From: Anthracocystis setariae
Lineage: Eukaryota; Basidiomycota; Ustilaginomycetes; Ustilaginales; Ustilaginaceae
Direction: 5' to 3'
Length of the DNA: 64,000 nt
NCBI GenBank assembly: GCA_928724745.1
Contig: CAKMXJ010000003.1
Location: 1,426,001 to 1,490,000 of the forward strand
Part shown: positions 56,844-64,000 of the stretch, in pieces
Layout of the letters: each line of letters opens with the position of its first letter
Numbering within the stretch: the stretch's first letter is position 1
The notes under the pieces: model-generated
What the model was told of the DNA's origin: nothing
Database searches by the model: none
The model's input: the letters and a program-made list of their open reading frames with translations, nothing else
Made by a program: the position numbers and the translations under genes

Positions 56844-59087
56844 ATGGCCGCCGTAAATCCCATCGATCCCACCCGTATCCGGCCCGGCCAATACTCACGT
56901 CATCAATCCGCAACTTCCTCCTCGTCACATCCTAGTGTCGGTAAAGAAAATGAGCCCATGCATCCGTCCGAGAGGGGAAGATCTCCCGCAAAGCCCATAG
57001 CGGTGGATTCCAGATTTCGTCTTCGAGGCAATTCTCCTGAAACCAACGAGCGATCCACTCTCTCCAAGCTCGGCTGCTCGTTTAGTCCCAAGAAAGGTCT
57101 CCGCAGCCGCAGCAGGAGTCGAAGTAGGCTCTTTGGCAAAGACAAGACCGACTCACTCAATAACCAAGCTGGCGCTCCGCAGTCGTTTGCTGTTACTCGC
57201 ACACCCGAGCAGATCGATGCCGATTTCCTCGATTTGCTCGATGAGCTTCAGGTCCAGCCTGATCTTCGTCGAAAGCTTCTCGCCCTCAGCTCCACGGTAA
57301 AGGCATCCATGCTACAGGGCCAAGCTTCACTCAGCCTGGCATCCTTCGGTCTCGACAGCTTGTCATCCTCTCCCACCAAAGCGTCTCGCATGCCCATTCC
57401 TGATCTGCTCAAAGACAGATCTTCTGGCTGTCCCGCTTCGGCCAACTATCCATCTTCTCCCTTGCCCCTCGCTTCTTCCACCCACGCAGCTGATAATGTC
57501 GAGCTGATGGCGCCCCCCAAAAGAGCACAGCTCTTTGGTGCCGGGCCCCCTCGACAACCTTCGTTGGGCTCCTTGGATTCCTCTTCTTCTGGCTCGGGCG
57601 GCCACTCGAAACAGCCTTCCAGCACTTCGCGCAGTGCTCTACGCGACGCTTTCAAAAAGTCTACGCCTAATCTGGGACAGGGTGGATCGTTGATCTCCCT
57701 TGCTGCTTCGGCGGCTGGCGGTAGCAACAGCGCCGCCTTGTCCTCCTCCGCTCGTCCTCGCTCCATGTCGTTCGGCAAAGACTTTGCGGTCTCGTTTGGT
57801 AAGGAAACCCCCGAGAGTTTTGCAACCATGCTCAAGTGCACCGATGCAAGCCGCATCGACGTAGTGCGCGTCAAACGAATGCGGGCTGTGCTCGCAGCCG
57901 AGTCACCCGCCTGGATCTCGACGTTCATCGGTCCAGACTGCGGTGGATACAATGCCATGCTCGCTCGTCTCGACGAGCTTCTCGCTATGGAATGGAGGGA
58001 CGAACAGCATGATGACATGCTCCTGCACGAGTTGCTCCGCTGCTTTGTTGCGCTAAGCACAACCGAGGTAGGTCGCCAAGCACTCGCTTCGGTTGCTCCT
58101 CGACCCTTCCGTCAACTTGTCGACTTGCTCTTTTCGGAAAAGAGACCGGGCGATGTTTCGACTCGGATCCTGATGGTCGAATTGCTGGCGGTTTTGCTCG
58201 ATCTTCAACTTCCCGCGAGTCAAGCCCATTCGAACAGCTCGCTCAATTACCTGCTTGAGCTGCTGCACAACCCGAGCGACCCAGCCGACGAGGCCATGGT
58301 CGAGTTCATCAAGCAGACGCACGTGGCTCGGCCTTTCAAAACGTATGTCATGCAAGTGGCCAATGTGTGTCGCGACTATTTCTGGATCTTTTGTCACTCG
58401 CAAAACTTTTTCTGGCGGTACGATGAGTTGCAAGATCGGATCGATTCGATCACGTCTCCCAAGGTTCCTGGAGGTATGACGGGTGGAGTTGAGTTCGAGG
58501 CGATGGCGTATTTGACGGTGCATCTTAGGCTGATCAATTCGATCGCAAGTGTTTTGGCGCAGACCAAGTCGCATCAACTTCCGCGTCCGATGATGAGTGC
58601 GGCCGAGTTTCACCACTCGCTGTTCGCCTCTGGGATCGAGCGCGTGTTGGCGACGTTGAGAAAGGCCAGTCAGAATTACTACTCGACCATGCATCTGGAG
58701 TTGGCAAAGTATCTATGGTTGGCCGAGGCGGCAGGCGTGAGGTTGCCGTATCATCTGACGGATTGGTTCGAGGGAAGGAAGGGCAAAGGAGGGTTGTTGT
58801 TGCCCAAGTTGGAATTGTCTGGGTTGGTGATGGGAGCAACGGCGTTATCGCCAATTATGCCGGTGAGGCGCAGCTCCGTCGATCCCATCACCACCGCGGT
58901 CTCTCGATCCAACGCAATCCGCTCGCACTCAACCCAGTCGCCAGCATTAGAGCAAGATGACCTTTGGCACTTTTCGAATCAGCAACACAGTCTCACTCCT
59001 ACCGAACCATCCATGGTTCATAAGCGCTCCTCCGTCGCAGATTCGGTAAAACTTTGGGAAAACTTGTCCGTCAACCCAATTCCCTAG
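56844..59087 (+). CDS. Formin-like GBD/FH3 protein lacking FH2
   Basis: 747 aa, one exon, starting at the first in-frame ATG. Residues 1-115 are Ser/Arg-rich (RSRSRSRSRLFGKDK). A GTPase-binding-like start (IDADFLDLLDELQVQPDLRRKLLAL) lies near 122-150. After a Ser-rich insert the armadillo-like GBD/FH3 region resumes at about 318-600 (ESFATMLKCTDASRIDVVRV, then GGYNAMLARLDELL, HELLRCFVALSTTEVGRQAL, RILMVELLAVLLDL, EFEAMAYLTVHLRLINSI). This is the autoinhibitory Rho-binding half of diaphanous formins. The protein ends about 150 residues later with no proline-rich FH1 and no actin-nucleating FH2 domain. It could act as a Rho effector or scaffold without nucleating actin (inference). The next gene downstream is on the other strand, so no split FH2 exon follows. 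Confidence 0.75.
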   Translation: MAAVNPIDPTRIRPGQYSRHQSATSSSSHPSVGKENEPMHPSERGRSPAKPIAVDSRFRLRGNSPETNERSTLSKLGCSFSPKKGLRSRSRSRSRLFGKDKTDSLNNQAGAPQSFAVTRTPEQIDADFLDLLDELQVQPDLRRKLLALSSTVKASMLQGQASLSLASFGLDSLSSSPTKASRMPIPDLLKDRSSGCPASANYPSSPLPLASSTHAADNVELMAPPKRAQLFGAGPPRQPSLGSLDSSSSGSGGHSKQPSSTSRSALRDAFKKSTPNLGQGGSLISLAASAAGGSNSAALSSSARPRSMSFGKDFAVSFGKETPESFATMLKCTDASRIDVVRVKRMRAVLAAESPAWISTFIGPDCGGYNAMLARLDELLAMEWRDEQHDDMLLHELLRCFVALSTTEVGRQALASVAPRPFRQLVDLLFSEKRPGDVSTRILMVELLAVLLDLQLPASQAHSNSSLNYLLELLHNPSDPADEAMVEFIKQTHVARPFKTYVMQVANVCRDYFWIFCHSQNFFWRYDELQDRIDSITSPKVPGGMTGGVEFEAMAYLTVHLRLINSIASVLAQTKSHQLPRPMMSAAEFHHSLFASGIERVLATLRKASQNYYSTMHLELAKYLWLAEAAGVRLPYHLTDWFEGRKGKGGLLLPKLELSGLVMGATALSPIMPVRRSSVDPITTAVSRSNAIRSHSTQSPALEQDDLWHFSNQQHSLTPTEPSMVHKRSSVADSVKLWENLSVNPIP

Positions 59088-59573
59088 CCTTCTCTCCGAT
59101 AACCTCGTTCAATTTCGTATCCCACATCCTCCTTTTCCGCTAAAGCCTTGATACTGTAACTCGCTTCGCATCCTCTCTCGAATTCGTATCCCCCCCCCCC
59201 TCTGCTTTATCCAGAAATGCCAGCTGCCAACCAAGTATCGGCACTGGATCTCCCAAGTTTCATCCCCTCTCTCAACGTGGTTGGAGACCGTGCGATCCAT
59301 CAGAATAGCGATAAAGTCTTTGCACCATATCTCCCCGCTCGTCTCGCCTCCTCAATCAATTCGTATGACCCAGCCTTCTCTCCGTTAACGTGACCCTCTC
59401 CTTGTGTCTTTCATCTTTCCTTCCATTCAGTATGGTGCGATCGATCGACTCATTCCCCCCTTCCAAACCAGCCAAGCCACAAACCAATCCAAACTTTTAT
59501 ATTAAGACAAGACGTTTGAAAAGAAAACCCCGTACGGAATGGTGGCAATGATCGTGCGAGTGCTTGAGCTTAG
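59088..59573. other. Convergent 3' region between the GBD/FH3 and m-AAA genes
   Basis: About 485 bp, C-rich with an 11-nt C run near 59190. TACTGTA occurs at 59152. No gene is seen. Confidence 0.5.
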
Positions 59574-62111
59574 TTAAACTTTCTCCTCAACTTTGGTCGC
59601 GGCCAAACCCGGTGCAGGCAAATCATGCGGAGGCGGAGGCGGAGCCGAGATCTCGCCCTTCCTCTTCAACCTACCCTTCTTATCAAGATACTTATCCGCC
59701 TCATCAGCATGCGAGAACGGCCTTGGCCCCAACAAATCGCGCATATCCTCCCGCGTAATCACCTCCTTCTCCAACAACAACTTTGCCACCTTCTCAACCT
59801 CTTGGCGATGCTTGGTCAGCAACTCGGTAGTCCTCATGTGCGCTTGCGCGACCATCTTGCGCACTTCGGAATCGAGCATCTCACCGGTGCGTTCCGAGTA
59901 CGGTTTGTGCATCGATTCCTGTTCCGTACGGTACGAGATCGGGCCAAGCTCCTTGTTCATACCGTACGATGCGCAGATCTCAAACGCCATGCGCGTGATC
60001 TTGGACAGGTCGTCTTGTGCACCAGTGGTGATGGTGGTAAAGAAGATCTCTTCCGACACACGCCCACCCAGAGTCATGCACATGCGATCCAGCAGTTGCT
60101 CGGTCGAAAACAGGTAGCGCTCCTTGGGCAGATACTGCGCATAGCCGAGAGCGCCAACACCGCGAGGAATGATCGACACCTTGAGCAACGGATCGGCATG
60201 CTCGAGGAACCAACCACAAACGGCGTGACCAGCCTCGTGATATGCGACCGTCTTCTTCTCCTCGGGCGAGAGCACACGCGACTTTCTCTCCAAACCAGCA
60301 ATCACACGCTCGATCGCCTGTTCAAAGTGGTGCTCCTCGATCGAATCGGCGCCACCTCGTGCGGCGATCAGAGCGGCCTCGTTACAGACGTTGGCAACGT
60401 CGGCACCGCTAAATCCAGGAGTGAGCGTCGAAAGCTTCTCGGCGAGCAAATCGCGGTCGGTGGAAGGGTGAAGCGTAAGCGGCTTGAGGTGAACGACAAA
60501 GATGTCCTTTCGACCCGAAATGTCGGGGCGGTCAATGGCGATGTGCCTGTCGAAACGACCGGGACGCATCAGCGCAGCATCCAGCACGTCGGGTCGGTTG
60601 GTACCGGCAAGCACAACGACGTGCTCCTCTGTACCGAAACCGTCCATCTGAACCAGCAACTCGTTGAGCGTCGACTCTCGCTCATCGTTGCCGCCAAAGT
60701 TACCGCCCTTACCACGACTCTTTCCGATGGCGTCGATTTCGTCGATAAAGATGATGCAAGGCGCGTGCTTCTTGGCGTTGGCAAACATGTCGCGGACACG
60801 GCTTGGACCAACACCAACAAACATCTCGACGAACTCGGAACCCGAAACGGACAGGAAAGGCACACCGGCCTCACCTGCAGTGGCCTTGGCGAGGAGCGTC
60901 TTACCGGTACCGGGAGGACCTGAGAGAATGGCACCGCGCGGAATCTTGGCACCGAGCTTCTCGTACTTCTCGGGCTTCTTGAGGAAGTTGACAAACTCCA
61001 TGATCTCTTCCTTGGCCTCGTCCATTCCGGCGACGTTGTTGAATTTGGTCTTGACGTCGGTCTCCTGGTTAAACATCTTGGCGCGGCTCTTGCCGATACC
61101 AAAGATGCCGCCAGGACCGCCACCGGCACCACCGCCCATGGCACCACCAGCAGCGCGACGAGACATCCAGAAGAGGAGACCGGCGATCAGCAGGGTAGGA
61201 GCAAAGTGAAGGAGGGTGGAAGCTGTGGAGATCTCCTCGTGGTAAGAGACGGGGATCCTTTCGTTGGCGGGGATGTCGAGTTCGCGCTGAGCCTCATCGA
61301 GACGGCGCTCGAAAGCCTCGACCGAGCCAACGCTGAACCAATAAGCGGCGTGACCGCTGCCGCTAGCGCTAGACGAACTGCCCGAGCTGCCGGAAGAGGG
61401 ATACATGGAGCCAGTAGCGTTGGAGTGCAGATAAACCTTGACCTTGGAACGGTTGACCACAACCAGACGGTCAACGAGACCCTTGTCAAGGAAAGCGGCG
61501 CGGAATTCCTGCCAAGTGATCTCGCGGCTGGGCTGATCGGGAGAGGTGAGACGATAGAAGAGATACGTCGAGACGATGGTGGCAATGATTGCGTTGGCGT
61601 TGATTCGAATCTCGGTATACTGACCGCCGTTGGGACCGCCACCAGCGCCGCCTGCACCGGAAGACTCGGGCTTCTTCTTGTTGTTGTTGTTGTTGCTGTC
61701 TTGGGCATCTTGGTCGTCGTCACGAGATTCGGACTGCTTGTTGGTCTTGCTCGACTTGTTTGTGTCACTTTGGAAAAACTGCTTGAGATTCTCGGGAACG
61801 TTACCGCTTGATTTGCCCTGACGCGCCTCCTTGAGACCACGTTGTACGGATTCGTGAAACTCGTTGTTCTTGACATCTTGGTGTTTCTTGTCCTTGGTGT
61901 TGTCTTTCTTCTTGTTGCCGTCCTCGGCTGGAGTGGCGTAGTGGCGAGCTTGGAACTTGAGAGCATGGTGAGAGAGGCAGACTGTGGAAGAAGAAAGCGC
62001 CGATGTGGAAGCAATAGGAGATCTGGATGTGGACAAGTTGGTGAAAGAGCGGCGAGTGGCTGCTACGCCGAGGCGGCCAACAGCGGAACGTGATGTTATC
62101 GAGCGCAGCAT
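59574..62111 (-). CDS. m-AAA protease subunit (AFG3/YTA12 family), mitochondrial
   Basis: 845 aa, one exon, from the first in-frame ATG (62111). An N-terminal Arg/Ser/Thr-rich presequence ([20 protein letters not shown]) targets mitochondria. Two membrane segments lie near 170-187 ([15 protein letters not shown]) and 300-320 ([17 protein letters not shown]), with the intermembrane domain between. The AAA module has Walker A GPPGTGKT (near 397), Walker [13 protein letters not shown], and RFDRHIAI. The M41 peptidase site is HEAGH (near 624) and the third zinc ligand region follows ([11 protein letters not shown]). It assembles into hexamers on the matrix face of the inner membrane, degrading misfolded proteins and maturing others. 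YTA12 and AFG3 cannot be told apart by motif alone; the long Ser/Asn-rich N-terminal part leans to YTA12. Confidence 0.93.
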   Translation of the reverse strand: MLRSITSRSAVGRLGVAATRRSFTNLSTSRSPIASTSALSSSTVCLSHHALKFQARHYATPAEDGNKKKDNTKDKKHQDVKNNEFHESVQRGLKEARQGKSSGNVPENLKQFFQSDTNKSSKTNKQSESRDDDQDAQDSNNNNNKKKPESSGAGGAGGGPNGGQYTEIRINANAIIATIVSTYLFYRLTSPDQPSREITWQEFRAAFLDKGLVDRLVVVNRSKVKVYLHSNATGSMYPSSGSSGSSSSASGSGHAAYWFSVGSVEAFERRLDEAQRELDIPANERIPVSYHEEISTASTLLHFAPTLLIAGLLFWMSRRAAGGAMGGGAGGGPGGIFGIGKSRAKMFNQETDVKTKFNNVAGMDEAKEEIMEFVNFLKKPEKYEKLGAKIPRGAILSGPPGTGKTLLAKATAGEAGVPFLSVSGSEFVEMFVGVGPSRVRDMFANAKKHAPCIIFIDEIDAIGKSRGKGGNFGGNDERESTLNELLVQMDGFGTEEHVVVLAGTNRPDVLDAALMRPGRFDRHIAIDRPDISGRKDIFVVHLKPLTLHPSTDRDLLAEKLSTLTPGFSGADVANVCNEAALIAARGGADSIEEHHFEQAIERVIAGLERKSRVLSPEEKKTVAYHEAGHAVCGWFLEHADPLLKVSIIPRGVGALGYAQYLPKERYLFSTEQLLDRMCMTLGGRVSEEIFFTTITTGAQDDLSKITRMAFEICASYGMNKELGPISYRTEQESMHKPYSERTGEMLDSEVRKMVAQAHMRTTELLTKHRQEVEKVAKLLLEKEVITREDMRDLLGPRPFSHADEADKYLDKKGRLKRKGEISAPPPPPHDLPAPGLAATKVEEKV

Positions 62112-62885
62112 GGCCGAGTATATAGTCGCGACTAGTTGTTGGTGTAAAGCGAGCACTTTGGAACGGTAGTGCTGCAGCTGCGACCTTGCTGCGATGGCGA
62201 TGGATGGTTTCAAGATATCAAGTAGTGCCAAAGATGACGGTCTATATTTGATCTTGGTGGTTGGAGGGAATGAAAGCAACGCAATTGCAAGCAAAGCAAA
62301 GCAAAGCCATCGCCTTCTTGTCTTTACTCTTTTGACTCTCTCTCTCTCTCACTTCGACTCTCTTGGGTGGAGCAGCATTATTCGCTTTGATTGCGCTTTG
62401 GCTCTGTTCAGCTGAGCTCAGCCATTCAACGCGCAATCCAAAGTCAGCAATTTGCCAAAATCCCACCATTGTCAGATCACTTTTTTCTGACTGGATCTGG
62501 ATCTACACTGCTGCTTGGCAAGAAACAAGAATCGGGCAATAATCAAGATTGAATATGGGGCCGCATTCATTCATTGACTCAAATCGACTCGTCGCGCTCC
62601 ATCGTGAGAATCGCAATAATGTCGCATCCGATTCAACATTCACGATTGCCCTTTCACTCCCATATCATCCATTCTCACTCTCTACTCGCTACAACCTCAT
62701 CTCATCCCTCCATATACCCGCATAACCCAGGTGGATGCGTGTTCGTCGCCCGTACATTCAGCCTGCCACTTGAGCTGGACGCGCTCCTCCCCACCGCAGC
62801 CATCCATCGCGGCTTGCATCCCATCCGCCCGCAATCGCCGTTGGCACGCGTCGTCTCCCTCTCCCGGCGTGTCCATTCCGCCATC
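62112..62885. promoter_or_regulatory. Divergent upstream region of the m-AAA and SWI1 genes
   Basis: About 770 bp between divergent genes. The SWI1 frame is open upstream to another ATG at 62619, but the 62886 ATG has the better context (A at -3, G at +4) and begins the conserved-looking sequence. Confidence 0.5.
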
Positions 62886-63285
62886 ATGGCCAACATGTTG
62901 CAGTCCATCCGCCAAAACATTGCTGCGTTGCAACGACAATGGGCCATTATCTCCACTCAACCAGATGGGCCTACAAAAACCAACGCGCAACAGCATCTCG
63001 CGTCCCAACTCAAACGTTTACAGATGATGGAGCAGTCCGCCATCCAGTCCATGGGTGCCCACATCCCTCCAGGCGCCCAGCTCGCTCAACCTCAGCAGCC
63101 CACACAGCCTGGTCAGATGGCTCTCCCGCCACAACAGCAACAACTTCAAGCGCAACAGAACATCATGATGCAGGGCCTCAATCCAGCCAGTCTCGCTCAG
63201 ATGCAGCCGCAGCAAACCATCAATGGCACCGGCATGGATCCTAACTTTGCCGGCGTTGCTCAATCCAACGATTTCAACCAGCTTC

Positions 63286-63334
<49 letters not shown>

Positions 63335-64000
63335 GCAGCAGCAGCAGCAGCAGCAGCAATCGTCCTTCGGCCAGCCCAACATGCAACCCCAGCAGATGCC
63401 ACCATCACAACCCCAACCCTCGCAGCAAGCTTTTAACCCGGTTCAGATGTCGGCACCTAGCCCATCCGCTCAAGCGCCCGCAGCTCAAACCATGACAGCC
63501 GCAGGCGGCGCAAAACGTGATTTTGTGGGTACCGTTCGCAACTTTATGGCCCAGCGAGGAACTCCTTTCCCACCACAACTGCCTCTCAGCTTTGTTGGTC
63601 CCGCCTCATCCAATCTTCCAGGCGATACCAAGACCATCGAGCTCCAAGCTTTGTTTGCTGCGGTCATTCATTCCGGCGGCTCGCAACGTGCTGCACAGAT
63701 TCCTGGCTTCTGGGCTGTCATTGCAAGTCGACTCGGTCTCAAGGTCGGACCCCCAGATGGCACCCAATCGGCCCCTGACGCCGTTCCTTCTCCCGGTGAG
63801 GTTCCCGACCGACTTTCTTCGTTCTATCGTGATCGGCTTTCGGCGTTCGAGCAGTTCTGGATGTCGCGCATGCCGCAACGCCAACCATCTGGCCAGAGCG
63901 GTGCAGCAGCCTCGCCAGCCTCTGCCGGCCCCACTTCGGCCTCACAGGATCCGAATATGCAGCCGGGACAGTCGCAGCAGCCAGGCATGAACAACAATGC
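62886..64000 (+). CDS. SWI1: SWI1-like ARID subunit of the SWI/SNF complex (3' end outside window)
   Basis: Partial: the first 371 codons are visible and the frame is open to the window end. Starts MANMLQSIRQNIAALQRQWA. A Gln-rich region follows, including 25 consecutive Gln (63285-63359). An ARID domain appears at about 210-285: FVGTVRNFMAQRGTPF, then TKTIELQALFAAVIHSGG, then PGFWAVIASRLGL. Gln-rich sequence plus ARID points to SWI1, the DNA-binding subunit of the SWI/SNF chromatin remodeller in the nucleus. The C-terminal part needed to confirm it is missing. If the upstream ATG at 62619 were used, 89 extra residues of unconserved composition would be added. Confidence 0.83.
63285..63359 (+). 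repeat. CAA/CAG repeat encoding 25 glutamines
   Basis: About 16 CAA codons followed by about 8 CAG and a final CAA inside the SWI1-like gene. Confidence 0.93.

Noticed and set aside
59625..60923. 432-codon frame antisense to the m-AAA protease
   Set aside because: It is opposite the AAA and peptidase domains, which are strongly constrained on the other strand.
62112..62294. 61-residue upstream extension of the m-AAA protease
   Set aside because: It begins with TTG, and the ATG at 62111 starts a typical mitochondrial presequence.

Overview
The window is nuclear DNA of a basidiomycete fungus, most likely a smut (Ustilaginales: Ustilago, Sporisorium or Pseudozyma type). I base this on the gene set (fused ARG5,6, LCB2, tuberin, velvet, PAS-GATA, m-AAA protease, SWI1/ARID), long intron-poor coding regions mixed with a few intron-rich housekeeping genes, GT..AG introns, and large low-complexity extensions on regulators. 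The species cannot be named from the sequence alone. Product names rest on motif recognition, not on a database search.

Layout from left to right: ARG5,6 (-, 259-3292); bHLH factor (-, 4451-5701); a complete Tc1/mariner element (8099-9442); ribosomal protein L24 (+, 11473-13006); LCB2 (+, 14739-16985); QCR6 hinge protein (-, 17520-18775, six exons); a complete Ty3/gypsy LTR retrotransposon (19270-24893); TSC2/tuberin (+, 25729-32145); an unrecognised repeat-rich protein (-, 32934-33965); PET117 (-, 34159-34428); LSM6 (+, 35353-35960); a velvet protein (-, 36660-39050); a 5.9 kb gene-free stretch; TRM61 (-, 44921-46583); a PAS-GATA (WC-2-like) factor (+, 47771-50854); a kinesin (-, 51320-55645); a GBD/FH3 protein without FH2 (+, 56844-59087); an m-AAA protease (-, 59574-62111); and the start of a SWI1/ARID subunit (+, 62886 to the window end).

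The host genes do not form a pathway cluster. Several serve mitochondria (ARG5,6, QCR6, PET117, m-AAA protease), several handle RNA and translation (L24, LSM6, TRM61), and several are regulators (bHLH, TSC2, velvet, PAS-GATA, SWI1). Both mobile elements sit in upstream regions shared by divergent gene pairs.

Two observations deserve most attention. First, the LTR retrotransposon has gag and pol in one frame, separated by a single UAG that is followed six bases later by a strong potential stem-loop; this looks like a readthrough recoding site. Second, the non-coding DNA is rich in TACAGTA/TACTGTA heptamers and pentamer arrays built from them. These match the excision footprint expected of a CAGT-ended Tc1/mariner element such as the intact copy in this window, so the arrays may be ladders of past insertion and excision.
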